From: Clostridium sardiniense | Lineage (GTDB): Bacteria > Bacillota > Clostridia > Clostridiales > Clostridiaceae | Assembly (NCBI RefSeq): GCF_016907995.1 | Contig: NZ_JAFBDA010000004.1 | Coordinates: 1 to 64,000, forward strand | Direction: 5' to 3' | Length of the DNA: 64,000 bases | Shown: positions 1 to 8,145 of the stretch, one piece after another | Layout: each line of letters opens with the position of its first letter | Numbering within the stretch: the stretch's first letter is position 1 | The notes under the pieces: model-generated | The model's input: only the letters and a program-made list of their open reading frames with translations | What the model was told of the DNA's origin: nothing | The model's database searches: none | Translations under genes and position numbers: made by a program

Positions 1-3
1 ACT

Positions 4-93
4 TGGTGCCGAAGACCGGAATCGAACCGGTACGGTGTTTAACCACCGCAGGATTTTAAGTCCTGTGCGTCTGCCAGTTCCGCCACTTCGGCA
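4..93 (-). tRNA. tRNA-Leu (anticodon TAA), distal copy
   Basis: Minus strand folds as a 90-nt class II tRNA: acceptor stem TGCCGAA/TTCGGCA, a long variable arm as expected for Leu, anticodon loop CTTAAAA (anticodon TAA), T arm with GGTTCGATTCC, and an encoded CCA at 4-6. It is the last gene of a four-tRNA transcript and is identical base for base to the copy at 283-372. Confidence 0.96.
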
Positions 94-102
94 TGAGTTA
101 AT

Positions 103-179
103 TGGTAGCGGAAATAGGACTTGAACCTACGACACTTCGGGTATGAACCGAATGCTCTAGCCAGCTGAGCTATTCCGCC
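103..179 (-). tRNA. tRNA-Met (elongator, anticodon CAT)
   Basis: Minus strand gives GGCGGAA at the 5' end pairing with TTCCGCT, D arm, anticodon loop TTCATAC (CAT), T loop TTCAAGT and encoded CCA at 103-105. A paired first base (G1 with T72) marks it as elongator rather than initiator. An Ile tRNA with lysidine-modified CAT is the only alternative; the overall sequence fits Met better. Confidence 0.9.
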
Positions 180-186
180 ACATTTG

Positions 187-262
<76 letters not shown>

Positions 263-282
263 ATATTACATTAAAAAAAACT

Positions 283-372
283 TGGTGCCGAAGACCGGAA
301 TCGAACCGGTACGGTGTTTAACCACCGCAGGATTTTAAGTCCTGTGCGTCTGCCAGTTCCGCCACTTCGGCA
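283..372 (-). tRNA. tRNA-Leu (anticodon TAA), proximal copy
   Basis: Identical to the tRNA-Leu at 4-93 over all 90 nt, and the identity runs a few bases beyond each end. It is the first gene of the cluster, about 39 bases downstream of a consensus promoter. The copies bracket fMet and Met, which suggests a tandem duplication. Confidence 0.96.
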
Positions 373-410
373 TGCGTTTTTCTTTCTGTCATTTCCTGAC
401 GACAATAGTT

Positions 411-439
411 ATTATATAGTATAGTAATAATACTGTCAA
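411..439 (-). promoter_or_regulatory. Consensus sigma-A promoter of the tRNA cluster
   Basis: Read on the minus strand: TTGACA (434-439), a 17-nt spacer, then TATAAT (411-416). Both hexamers are perfect consensus at the optimal spacing, as expected for a highly expressed stable-RNA operon. Confidence 0.9.
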
Positions 440-616
440 CATTTATTTCAAACTTTTTTATATTAATATTACTTTTATTTTATAAAAGTATACAAACTCG
501 CTATTTCACTTACTTTCAATCTATATATATTTATATATAGTCTACATATTTATATATAGATTCCTATAATTTAAGTGAAAATATTTTTATAAGTATAACT
601 TTTTATTATAAAAACA
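440..616. other. AT-rich spacer with no gene seen
   Basis: Very AT-rich stretch between the tRNA promoter and the yabR terminator. The only structure I see is an imperfect direct repeat built around TATTTATATATAG near 525-563. No reading frame with a ribosome binding site was found. Confidence 0.6.
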
Positions 617-653
617 ATAAAAAGCCTCTAGTTTAATCACATAAAGGCTTTTT
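617..653 (-). terminator. Terminator of the yabR transcript
   Basis: Inverted repeat AAAAGCCT/AGGCTTTT (arms about 620-627 and 645-652) with A and T runs on both sides, so it can work in both directions. It lies about 45 bases after the yabR stop codon. Confidence 0.75.
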
Positions 654-696
654 ATTATATAGATTTATATATTAAATTTATATGATGTCTTGTATC

Positions 697-1104
697 TTAG
701 AATGATTTTTTACCACTCTTGCTTTTGAAATCTTGATGTTTTTTAACATCTTGCATTCTTTCTTCGCTATCTTTTAAGAACTTTGACATTTTATCTTCAA
801 AATTCCCTCCAGCTTTTTTCTTTTCAGTTGCCCAGTCAAATTCAACTGGTTTAACTGATTTTTTTGGTTTAGGTTCAGCTTGCTTTATTGATAAACTAAT
901 TTTTCCGTTATCATCAATTGATATAACTTTTACTTTTACTTTATCTTGTTCTTTTAAATGTTGTCTTATGTCCTTTACAAAAGAATCTGCTACTTCTGAT
1001 ATATGAACTAGACCTGTTTTTCCGCCTTCTAATTCTACGAAAGCTCCGAAATTAGTGATATTTACCACTGTACCCTCTAATATGTTTCCTGCCTCTAAGG
1101 TCAT
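697..1104 (-). CDS. yabR: S1 RNA-binding domain protein (YabR family)
   Basis: 135 aa. Residues about 5-75 form one S1/OB-fold RNA-binding domain, visible in GTVVNITNFGAFVELEGGKTGLVHISEVA and ending in KISLSIKQA. The C-terminal 60 residues are lysine-rich and probably disordered. Single-S1 proteins of this type (YabR, general stress protein 13 relatives) are thought to bind RNA or ribosomes in the cytoplasm. It is the last gene of the rqcP-yabP-yabQ-divIC-yabR group, as in Bacillus, and is followed by a terminator. A GGAGGAG ribosome binding site precedes the ATG. The exact role is not known. Confidence 0.88.
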   Translation of the reverse strand: MTLEAGNILEGTVVNITNFGAFVELEGGKTGLVHISEVADSFVKDIRQHLKEQDKVKVKVISIDDNGKISLSIKQAEPKPKKSVKPVEFDWATEKKKAGGNFEDKMSKFLKDSEERMQDVKKHQDFKSKSGKKSF

Positions 1105-1161
1105 GTTTAAAAGACTCCTCCTTAATTTAAATAAAATATATATGTTATTATTAATAATAAC

Positions 1162-1452
1162 CTACTTTTCAGACTTTGAGTCACCTTTTTTATCATTTAC
1201 GACTTGTTCATCTGGTTTAACCATCTTAAGTCTTTCTCTCGCTAAGGTCTCAATGTATTCATCAGAATTAGCACTTTTAACTTCCTCTTCAAGCTGCTTG
1301 TTTTTTTCCTTCAGCTTTTCTAATTCTGTATGCTTCTGAGCTATAGTATCTTCTATTCTTTTTATAGCTCTCTCTTGTCTAACAAAACTAAGTAAAAAAA
1401 CAAGGCATAGTACTAAGATTATTAAACTCTTCCCTTTTATTTTTTTTATCAT
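1162..1452 (-). CDS. divIC: DivIC/FtsB-type septum formation protein
   Basis: 96 aa. A short lysine-rich cytoplasmic N-terminus, one membrane segment at about residues 8-24 (SLIILVLCLVFLLSF), then a heptad-type coiled coil at about 30-65 and a motif ETLARERLKMVKPDE typical of DivIC/FtsL. Family members form the FtsL-DivIC-DivIB complex that links the Z ring to septal peptidoglycan synthesis. Size and membrane topology match the family. The position between yabQ and yabR is the conserved Bacillus/Clostridium order. FtsL is the main alternative, but this locus is the divIC one. Confidence 0.85.
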   Translation of the reverse strand: MIKKIKGKSLIILVLCLVFLLSFVRQERAIKRIEDTIAQKHTELEKLKEKNKQLEEEVKSANSDEYIETLARERLKMVKPDEQVVNDKKGDSKSEK

Positions 1453-1549
1453 CCATAGTACCTCATTTTTTAAATTCTATAAATATATTTTAAACACTCT
1501 GAACTCTTAATTCAAGTTATTTTTAATTATATTTAGCTTTTATTTAAAA

Positions 1550-1939
1550 TTAGTTTTTATTATTAATCTTTGACCATATAATTCTTAGGGGATAACTTGC
1601 ATTTTTGTAGCTTCTTCTCACTATTGTCTTTGTGCCGAAAAAAATTATATTTTCTAATTTATAAATGGCTTTGCTAAACAATTTTAGATATATGAGCAAA
1701 GATACTCCCATACATAAATAAACATATGGCCCCAAAAAAGCAAAGTTTGTGTAAAGCAAAAATGTAAATATAGCTAATGCTGATAATATCCAAAATAGGA
1801 TATCCTGTATCATTACTATTATTTTATGTCCTTTTTTTCCTCTTAATATTCTATATATGTCGAAAAAAATTCCTAAAATAAATCCAGCAGCTAATGCATA
1901 AAATACAATTTCAAATTGAACCTCTAACTCTAACGGCAT
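1550..1939 (-). CDS. yabQ: Spore cortex biosynthesis protein YabQ
   Basis: 129 aa membrane protein with about three hydrophobic segments (residues about 9-28, 43-63, 68-90), a conserved FDIYRILRG stretch after the first, and a basic C-terminal tail. This is the YabQ pattern; in B. subtilis YabQ is a mother-cell membrane protein needed for spore cortex formation. The start lies four bases after the yabP stop, so the two are co-translated. The sigma-E-like promoter upstream of yabP would drive both. Confidence 0.85.
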   Translation of the reverse strand: MPLELEVQFEIVFYALAAGFILGIFFDIYRILRGKKGHKIIVMIQDILFWILSALAIFTFLLYTNFAFLGPYVYLCMGVSLLIYLKLFSKAIYKLENIIFFGTKTIVRRSYKNASYPLRIIWSKINNKN

Positions 1940-1943
1940 ATTT

Positions 1944-2237
1944 TTACCTACTTATAAGCTTTTTCAGATTTATTCTTCTTCTTTTTTGCTTTACTTTACC
2001 ACTGTATATCATGCTTGTAATATGTCCCTCTATTATTACATCCCCATTTTTAACATCTAGCTTATTCATCTTAAGTCCTTGGCCATTGATTTTAAGCTTT
2101 CCAAGTATAGTATTAAGTACTATCTTCTCATCATCAAAGCTCATTACTTCATCAACACCTGTCAATGAAAGTTTTTTTCTATTTTCTAGTTCCATCTTAC
2201 TTTTGCAAGCTTGTATGTTATCAGATTTCTTTTCCAT
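1944..2237 (-). CDS. yabP: Sporulation protein YabP
   Basis: 97 aa. The core (residues about 20-90) has the YabP/YqfC signature: LTGVDEVMSFDDEKIVLNT followed by LKINGQGLKMNKLD and VIIEGHI. YabP-family proteins are sporulation proteins made in the mother cell; a molecular activity is not established. GGAG lies just upstream of the ATG. It overlaps nothing and is tightly coupled to yabQ. A candidate sigma-E promoter lies at 2272-2300, which would uncouple it from the housekeeping gene rqcP upstream. Confidence 0.87.
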   Translation of the reverse strand: MEKKSDNIQACKSKMELENRKKLSLTGVDEVMSFDDEKIVLNTILGKLKINGQGLKMNKLDVKNGDVIIEGHITSMIYSGKVKQKRRRINLKKLISR

Positions 2238-2271
2238 ATATAATCTCCTTTAGACATTACTCTTACTAAGA

Positions 2272-2300
2272 AATATATGTGATTATTAATTTCTATATTC
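2272..2300 (-). promoter_or_regulatory. Candidate sigma-E promoter for yabP-yabQ
   Basis: On the minus strand, GAATATA (2294-2300), 14 nt, then CATATATT (2272-2279). These resemble the sigma-E -35 (kmATATT) and -10 (CATACAnT) elements at usual spacing. yabPQ is sigma-E controlled in B. subtilis, which makes the match plausible. Confidence 0.45.
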
Positions 2301-2332
2301 TTAAATTGACGTCTTTAAAGATTATTATGAAA

Positions 2333-2590
2333 TTATTCTATTTCTGCGCCCTCTAATATCTTATACATATCCTTTGCATCTTCTTTTTTAACATGCTCTA
2401 CTATATTTAAAACTTCAGCACGTAATGATCTATTTGCAAATGTAATTTCTATTATGTCACCTTCTTTTACTTGAGTTCCTGACTTTGCTATTTTACCATT
2501 TATAGAAACTCTTTCACTTTCACATGCTTCTTTAGCAATAGTTCTTCTCTTTATAAGTCTTGAAACCTTTAAATACTTGTCTAATCTCAT
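2333..2590 (-). CDS. rqcP: S4-domain ribosome quality control factor RqcP (YabO/Hsp15 family)
   Basis: 85 aa consisting almost wholly of one S4 RNA-binding domain (MRLDKYLKVSRLIKRRTIAKEAC, VSINGKIAKSGTQVKEGD). RqcP (YabO) works with RqcH on stalled 50S subunits to add C-terminal alanine tails. Length equals the family norm. AAGGTGA stands seven bases before the ATG. A perfect hairpin at 2617-2646 lies directly upstream of that site in the leader. It heads the sporulation/division gene group as in Bacillus. Confidence 0.88.
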   Translation of the reverse strand: MRLDKYLKVSRLIKRRTIAKEACESERVSINGKIAKSGTQVKEGDIIEITFANRSLRAEVLNIVEHVKKEDAKDMYKILEGAEIE

Positions 2591-2616
2591 ACAAAGTCAC
2601 CTTCTTTTTTTAAATT

Positions 2617-2646
2617 TATATCCATCACTATTTAGTGATGGATATA
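2617..2646. repeat. Perfect inverted repeat in the rqcP leader
   Basis: 14-bp arms TATATCCATCACTA and its complement with a 2-base loop. On the minus strand it ends about 17 bases before the rqcP ribosome binding site and is not followed by a T run, so it is not an obvious terminator. It could be an RNA stability or regulatory hairpin, or an operator. Confidence 0.6.
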
Positions 2647-2679
2647 TTGCATCTAATATTTAAATTAAAGCTTAATTTT

Positions 2680-2708
2680 ATAAAAGAACCCGAGTCTCCT
2701 CGGGTTCA
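2680..2708 (-). terminator. Terminator of the HU gene
   Basis: Arms GAACCCGAG (2686-2694) and CTCGGGTTC (2699-2707) with a four-base loop, followed on the minus strand by TTTTA. It lies 7 bases beyond the HU stop codon and is unusually GC-rich for this genome. Confidence 0.85.
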
Positions 2709-2714
2709 AAAAAA

Positions 2715-2990
2715 TTACTTATTAACTTTTTCTTTAAACTCTTTACCAGCTTTGAATACTGGAACAGTTGATGCTGGAATCTTTATAGTTTCTTTAGTTC
2801 TTGGGTTTCTTCCTTCTCTAGCTGCTCTTTCTCTAGTTTCGAAAGTTCCGAATCCAACTAATTGAACTCTTTCACCATTTTCTAAAGCTTCTTCAACACT
2901 TTCTATAAATGCTTTTAAAGCTACTTCTGCATCTTTTTTAGTTAACTTTGACTTTTCAGCCATACTAGTAATTAATTCTGCTTTATTCAC
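2715..2990 (-). CDS. hup: HU-family DNA-binding protein
   Basis: 91 aa, the standard HU length. It shows MNKAELI at the start, the helix-pair with KLTKKDAEVALKAF, and the DNA-arm signature GFGTFETRERAAREGRNPRTKETI with the PASTVPVFKAGKEFKEKV end. HU is an abundant nucleoid protein that bends DNA without sequence specificity. A GGAGG site precedes the start, a sigma-A promoter is seen at 3069-3097 and a GC-rich terminator follows, so the gene is monocistronic. The start codon is GTG. Confidence 0.95.
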   Translation of the reverse strand: MNKAELITSMAEKSKLTKKDAEVALKAFIESVEEALENGERVQLVGFGTFETRERAAREGRNPRTKETIKIPASTVPVFKAGKEFKEKVNK

Positions 2991-3068
2991 AATTACATCC
3001 TCCTTAAATAACTAGTTATATATTTATAGTACTAACTAATTCTTTATGTACTACACTTACATTATCTT

Positions 3069-3097
3069 ATTATATTATTACTTTCTATTCTCGTCTA
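3069..3097 (-). promoter_or_regulatory. Candidate sigma-A promoter of the HU gene
   Basis: Minus strand TAGACG (3092-3097), 17-nt spacer, TATAAT (3069-3074). The -10 is perfect and the -35 matches four of six. The leader would be about 75 nt. Confidence 0.5.
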
Positions 3098-3218
3098 TAC
3101 TGAATATATAAATATTCACATATTCCTGTAAAAAAAAGCTAATTTAATATAATAATTTAGAAGTATAGAATTTATTACTTAATTATATTCTCTAAAAACA
3201 TTGGAATTCCTTCTAAAT

Positions 3219-4673
3219 CTAATTATTTTCTTGTTTTTTAGCCTCATTCCAAAGTTCATCCATTTCTTCAAGAGACATATCTCTTAAATTTTTCCCTTTG
3301 CTAATCGCTTGTTCTTCTATAAAACTAAATCTTCTTATGAATTTATCAGTTGTTTTGTTTAATGCTTCTTCTTCATCAACATTTAGAAATCTTGCTACAT
3401 TTACACATGCAAACAATAAATCTCCAACTTCTTCTGTTATCTTTCCCTTATCTTCTGTATTATATACATCTAAAACTTCATTTAATTCTTCTGTTACTTT
3501 CTTTGATGCATCTTCTACATTATCCCAATCAAATCCAACTTTTCTAGCCTTATTTTGAATCTTATGAGCTCTAATTAAAGCTGGAAGAGCATTTGCAACA
3601 CCTCTTAATTCTTCCGTTACTGTTTCAAATCCCTTCTCTTCCTTCTTTATTTCATCCCAATTTTGTACAACTTCTTCTGAATTACAGACATCTTTCCCCT
3701 TGAATATATGTGGATGTCTATCTATCATCTTAGTATAAATTCCTTCTATTACATCACTAAAATCAAAATATCCATCTTCTTTTCCTATTGATGAATGGAA
3801 TATTACATGTAATAAAACATCCCCAAGTTCTTCTATCAACGCATTGTCATCATCTTTTTCTATAGCATCCTTAACTTCATAACTTTCTTCAACTATTCCA
3901 TTTTTTATACTTTCATGAGTTTGTTCTCTATCCCAAGGGCATCCCTCATCACTTCTTAATACATCTATTAAAGTTATTAAATCATTTATGTCCTTTTTAT
4001 TATTTAAATCTTTAGGTATATATACAGATGTTAGATAATCTATATCTTCTTGCATATCAAGTTCATATAGTGGTATTTCCCTTATACTCTCTAAACCTTC
4101 AATACCTGCCGCTCTTACATAAATTATCTTTGTTTCATCATCATAACACTCTAAAAGTTTAAGCTTAACTTCTGATGCAATAAATGGATTGTATACTTGT
4201 GTTATTATAGTCCCTATTCTCTTATCCATTATTTGATTATTTATATCAAAGGCGTCAATAACTTTAAGTCCTTCAATAGGATCTATTTTAAGTCTATCCA
4301 TCATTGCATCAATAAAGCTAACTGCTGGAAGAATATCATACTCTATTTTCTCTTCATCACAAATCTCCATAAGATTTGATACTGACTTTTCCGCAACTAA
4401 CGGATGTCCTGGAACCGCATATACAACATTTCCTGTTGCTTTATGAATTTCAACCAAGTCTTCTGCTATATTTTTATAAACTTCATCAAAACTTTCTCCA
4501 CTATTATAAAAATGATCATATGTTTTAAATTCTATATTTCTTTTTCTTATAAATTCAACTGTTGGATGAATTTCTGTTCTAAAATAAATATTATCGCTTT
4601 CTTCTAATACTCTTAGTGCACCTACTGTAAGAGCATCACTAGCTCCTGGTCCTAAACCAATAATCTTAATCAT
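3219..4673 (-). CDS. mazG: Tetrapyrrole methylase-like/MazG nucleotide pyrophosphohydrolase fusion (YabN)
   Basis: 484 aa, the full length of YabN fusions. Residues about 1-220 are a SAM-dependent tetrapyrrole methylase fold (IIGLGPGASDALTVGAL near the start, VYAVPGHPLVAEKS). Residues about 230-480 hold two MazG repeats: the catalytic one has EESYEVKDAIEKDDDNALIEELGD with the acidic Mg-binding residues, the second has VTEELNEVLDVY and EEVGDLLFACVNVAR. MazG hydrolyses NTPs to NMP and pyrophosphate; the methylase-like domain has no proven substrate. Located between HU and spoVB as in Bacillus; 23 bases separate it from spoVB. Confidence 0.92.
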   Translation of the reverse strand: MIKIIGLGPGASDALTVGALRVLEESDNIYFRTEIHPTVEFIRKRNIEFKTYDHFYNSGESFDEVYKNIAEDLVEIHKATGNVVYAVPGHPLVAEKSVSNLMEICDEEKIEYDILPAVSFIDAMMDRLKIDPIEGLKVIDAFDINNQIMDKRIGTIITQVYNPFIASEVKLKLLECYDDETKIIYVRAAGIEGLESIREIPLYELDMQEDIDYLTSVYIPKDLNNKKDINDLITLIDVLRSDEGCPWDREQTHESIKNGIVEESYEVKDAIEKDDDNALIEELGDVLLHVIFHSSIGKEDGYFDFSDVIEGIYTKMIDRHPHIFKGKDVCNSEEVVQNWDEIKKEEKGFETVTEELRGVANALPALIRAHKIQNKARKVGFDWDNVEDASKKVTEELNEVLDVYNTEDKGKITEEVGDLLFACVNVARFLNVDEEEALNKTTDKFIRRFSFIEEQAISKGKNLRDMSLEEMDELWNEAKKQENN

Positions 4674-4696
4674 TAGGTAGTTCTCCTTTTGTATGT

Positions 4697-6232
4697 TTAT
4701 TTTTTATAAAATCTGCTCTTTACTTCTTCAACATAAAACACTCTCATGCAAATTATTGAAGCCATATATACTATAATACCTAAAAATACTGATAATAAGC
4801 AAGATACTCCATTACTCATTGTATAGTTTAAAATAATTTTATAGCTAAATAAAACTGCTGCTGTCATTATTACTGATGCAATTATAGGTTTTATTATATT
4901 ATTATTTATTTTAATTTTTGTTTTTAAATTCACTTTTAGTAAAATCATATTTAAAATTGTAGTTACGATATAAGCTAATATACTCGCTATTACAGCTCCA
5001 TATATATTAAACTTAGCCATAGGAACTAGCATAAGAGTTAATATAAGCTTTATTCCGCAACCTATAAAAAGATTTACAACTGGAAGTATATATCTACCAA
5101 CTCCTTGTAATATAGATGTAGTGGTTTGAGTTAAAATTACAAAAGGTACTGTAAGCGAAAGATATCTAAGAATCTCGAATCCCTCATGCCTTCCTGGAAA
5201 TATAAGTTTCATTATTGGTTCTGCCATAAAAAACATACCAAACATACACGGTATTGATATAACAGTTGAAATTTTTATTGCTAGATTTACTTTATTTTCA
5301 ACATCTCTATTTCTTCTTAAAATATATTGTTCTGCTATTATTGGAATTAGTGATATAGATAGAGCCATCGAAAGAGTCATTGGTATATTTACTATGACCG
5401 AGGCCTTACCTGTAAGCTGTGCATATAGAATCGTTGATTGTTGCGTTGTAAACCCTGCTTCTAATAATTTTTGTGGAATAAATATAGAATCAATAAGATT
5501 CATTATTGTTCCAACTGTAGCTCCTAGTGATATAGGAATTGCAATTCTAAGTATTTTACTCATAACAGCTGGATCACTTTTTACTTTCTTTATCCCATAA
5601 TTTTTCTTAGTAATTAGATATTTAACATATAGGTATCCACCTCCAAGTAGACCTCCTGCTGCTGCACCAAAAGCTGCACCCCCAGCTGCAAATTCTATTC
5701 CTTTTGGAAGAAATAAAACAGCTAGTCCAACTCCAAAAACCACTCTACCAATCTGCTCAAGAACTTGTGATGCCGCAGATGGTGTCATATTTTGAAGACC
5801 TTGAAAGAATCCTCTAAATATTGTCATAATTGAAATTATGAGAGGTGCAAATGATATACCTATCAATGAATAATAAGCCTTCATGTCCCATTTCAAAAAA
5901 TTAATTATAGGCTTTGCAAAGAAAAATAAAAAGAATGTTGTCCCAGCACCTAGTATAATCATCATATAGGTAGAGCATTTTACAACTTTAAAACTTCCTT
6001 CTATATCACCCATTGCATTATTTTCTGAAACGATTTTAGAGATAGCAACTGGTACTCCTGATGCTATGGCTACAAAAAACATATATAAAGGGAATGACAT
6101 TTGATAAAGCCCTATTCCTTCATCACCTATAAGCATTATAAGAGGCCATCTAAAAAATACACCGAGGAATTTTGCTAGTATTCCAGCAGTTCCTAATATT
6201 ATACTACCCTTTATTAGGGATTGTTTCTTCAT
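4697..6232 (-). CDS. Polysaccharide biosynthesis/flippase-family protein (SpoVB/YabM-like)
   Basis: 511 aa integral membrane protein with about 14 hydrophobic segments of the MVF/PST flippase superfamily (SpoVB, YabM, MurJ). The start KGSIILGTAGILAKFLGVFFRWPLIMLIGDEGIGLYQ is characteristic of the SpoVB group. Members are thought to flip lipid-linked precursors; SpoVB is needed for the spore cortex. The locus between spoVT and mazG corresponds to B. subtilis yabM, so a role in growing cells is also possible. AGGTATTTT and a GGAGG lie before the ATG. Confidence 0.82.
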   Translation of the reverse strand: MKKQSLIKGSIILGTAGILAKFLGVFFRWPLIMLIGDEGIGLYQMSFPLYMFFVAIASGVPVAISKIVSENNAMGDIEGSFKVVKCSTYMMIILGAGTTFFLFFFAKPIINFLKWDMKAYYSLIGISFAPLIISIMTIFRGFFQGLQNMTPSAASQVLEQIGRVVFGVGLAVLFLPKGIEFAAGGAAFGAAAGGLLGGGYLYVKYLITKKNYGIKKVKSDPAVMSKILRIAIPISLGATVGTIMNLIDSIFIPQKLLEAGFTTQQSTILYAQLTGKASVIVNIPMTLSMALSISLIPIIAEQYILRRNRDVENKVNLAIKISTVISIPCMFGMFFMAEPIMKLIFPGRHEGFEILRYLSLTVPFVILTQTTTSILQGVGRYILPVVNLFIGCGIKLILTLMLVPMAKFNIYGAVIASILAYIVTTILNMILLKVNLKTKIKINNNIIKPIIASVIMTAAVLFSYKIILNYTMSNGVSCLLSVFLGIIVYMASIICMRVFYVEEVKSRFYKK

Positions 6233-6330
6233 AAAATACCTCCAAACTTTTCTTTTACTAATAATTATTATTGTAAGTTTAGAGGTATTATTACTTTTAT
6301 TTTCTGTTTTACTTAATAAAGAATAATTTT

Positions 6331-6882
6331 TTATTGTTCCATTTGCTTTCCTAGGAAAGCTGCAGCTGTTTCTGCTAATTTAAGTTCTAATTCTCCCATC
6401 TTTTCTCCTGATTGCTTTGATAGGATAACAACAGCTCCAATTGCATCACCTTCTGCAATTATAGGTGCTACTACTTGTGATGTCATTCCTTCTACGTCTT
6501 CATCACTATGTAATGGGATTAATTTTTGATTGCCGTCCCCAAGCAATATTGGTTTTCTACCTTCCATAACAGTTTCAAGTTCGTTGCTTATTTTTCTATC
6601 TATATAATCTTTCTTAGGCACACCACTTGCTGATATAAATGCATCTTTATCACTTATTAAGATTATATGCCCAATAGCTTGTTGTAAGCTTTCAGCATAT
6701 TCTTTTGAGAAGTCTGTAAGTTCTCCAATAGGAGAATACTTCTTAAGAATTACTCCACCTTCTCTATCTGTAAAGATTTCAAGTGGATCTCCTTCTCTAA
6801 TTCTTAAAGTTCTTCTTATTTCTTTTGGTATAACAACTCTACCTAAATCATCAATACGTCTTACAATTCCTGTAGCTTTCAT
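6331..6882 (-). CDS. spoVT: Stage V sporulation transcription factor SpoVT
   Basis: 183 aa. N-terminal AbrB-type swapped-hairpin DNA-binding domain (residues about 1-50: MKATGIVRRIDDLGRVVIPKEIRRTLRIREGDPLEIF) and a C-terminal GAF-like sensor domain (about 55-180). SpoVT modulates forespore sigma-G genes late in sporulation. Length and both domains match SpoVT rather than the shorter AbrB. GGAGG lies before the ATG. A sigma-G-like promoter is seen at 6931-6960, as expected for the B. subtilis gene. Confidence 0.95.
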   Translation of the reverse strand: MKATGIVRRIDDLGRVVIPKEIRRTLRIREGDPLEIFTDREGGVILKKYSPIGELTDFSKEYAESLQQAIGHIILISDKDAFISASGVPKKDYIDRKISNELETVMEGRKPILLGDGNQKLIPLHSDEDVEGMTSQVVAPIIAEGDAIGAVVILSKQSGEKMGELELKLAETAAAFLGKQMEQ

Positions 6883-6930
6883 TTATAATTAACCTCCTTA
6901 ATAAAATACTGTTAAAATTAGTAGCACTAT

Positions 6931-6960
6931 TATTATTTAACTAGATAGAAATTTTATGCA
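6931..6960 (-). promoter_or_regulatory. Candidate sigma-G promoter of spoVT
   Basis: Minus strand TGCATA (6955-6960), 17 nt, AATAATA (6931-6937). Compare sigma-G consensus TGMATA and CATWMTA. B. subtilis spoVT is transcribed by sigma-G. Confidence 0.5.
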
Positions 6961-6979
6961 CATATAACCAATATTTAAA

Positions 6980-7013
6980 AGAAAAAAAGAACATCTAACA
7001 ATTTAGATGTTCT
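6980..7013 (-). terminator. Terminator of prsA
   Basis: Arms AGAACATCTAA (6988-6998) and TTAGATGTTCT (7003-7013), followed on the minus strand by a run of T (6982-6987). It separates prsA from spoVT. Confidence 0.88.
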
Positions 7014-7026
7014 TTAAACGTATAAT

Positions 7027-8040
7027 TTATGATTGAAGTTTATCTTCGTATACTTTAACTCCAATTTCATCTTTCCATTTTTTAATAGTTTCAGTATAAG
7101 CCTTTTGTTGTTCTGAACTTAATAATTTATCTTTTATATCGCTCTTTACGTAATCAAGTGGCATTATACCTGGTTTTTCCATAACATTTTCTACTTTTAT
7201 TAAATGATATCCATACTTACTCTTAACAGGTTGTGATATCTCACCATTTTTAAGTTTCTTAGCCGCACTCATAAACTCAGGTAGGTATTGAGTTGAATCA
7301 TAAGCAACATATCCTAATGAACCACCAGTAGCTTTAGTATTATCAGTATTATACTTTGCAGCCGCCTTTTCAAAAGTTGTTGATTTGTCTAAAATTTCTT
7401 TTCTTACTTTTTCTGCTGTCTTTTCATCTGGAAGAACTATATTGTATATCATAGCTCCAGCCTTATCTACTTTAAATGAGTCTTTATTCTCATCATAATA
7501 CTTTTTAATAGATTCATCACTAACTTTTAAATCTTTATATATATGATCATCAAGAGCTGTTTTTACTATTATGTTCTCTTTTAGCATTGCTTTAACTGCA
7601 GCATCATCTTTAAGTCCACTTTGTTGATATGCTTGTTTGAACTCTTCTTCTGTCTTATATGCAGTCTTCATTTTATCAAATTGTGCATTTACTTCCTTAT
7701 CTAACTCTTCTTTTGCTGGAACCCATTTATTCTTTTCAGCTTCCTGTACTATTACTTTTGTATCTACTAAACTCTCTAGCATTTGTTTTTCTTGAGCTTG
7801 TAATTGAGTTTTTACTTGATCATTATTTCTATAATCTTTTCCAAATTGTTGTTCATATTGTTTGTAGTAATATGTCATTGCGTCTGTTAAGTTTTGTCTT
7901 GTTATCTTTTGGTCTCCAACTTTAGCTAACGTTTCTTTTTGTATCGCTTCTGGAGTCTTTTGTATCATCTTACATCCTGCAAATGACATACTAGCCATCG
8001 CAACTAATCCTAGAGCTACTAACTTTTTAATCTTACCCAC
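7027..8040 (-). CDS. prsA: PrsA-type peptidyl-prolyl isomerase lipoprotein (parvulin)
   Basis: 337 aa. Signal peptide with lipobox SMSFAGC, lipidated Cys at residue 23. A SurA/PrsA N-terminal chaperone region (about 35-190) precedes a parvulin domain (about 190-290; ATGGSLGYVAYDSTQYLPEF, VKSKYGYHLIKVENV). PrsA folds secreted proteins on the outer face of the membrane. GTG start preceded by GAGGG. It is downstream of mfd, with its own terminator. Maturation would need Lgt, encoded at 53.7 kb. Confidence 0.92.
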   Translation of the reverse strand: MGKIKKLVALGLVAMASMSFAGCKMIQKTPEAIQKETLAKVGDQKITRQNLTDAMTYYYKQYEQQFGKDYRNNDQVKTQLQAQEKQMLESLVDTKVIVQEAEKNKWVPAKEELDKEVNAQFDKMKTAYKTEEEFKQAYQQSGLKDDAAVKAMLKENIIVKTALDDHIYKDLKVSDESIKKYYDENKDSFKVDKAGAMIYNIVLPDEKTAEKVRKEILDKSTTFEKAAAKYNTDNTKATGGSLGYVAYDSTQYLPEFMSAAKKLKNGEISQPVKSKYGYHLIKVENVMEKPGIMPLDYVKSDIKDKLLSSEQQKAYTETIKKWKDEIGVKVYEDKLQS

Positions 8041-8145
8041 GTTTTTTCCCTCACTTCACTAATTTTATTTTATAACGATTTATTTCTAAAATTTCACATG
8101 TTTTAAGTATAACAATATTATAACCTCAATTCAATTATTTAACTT

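Noticed and set aside
523..563. Short repeats of TATTTATATATAG, checked as a CRISPR or iteron array
   Set aside because: Only two imperfect copies in AT-rich sequence, no regular spacers.
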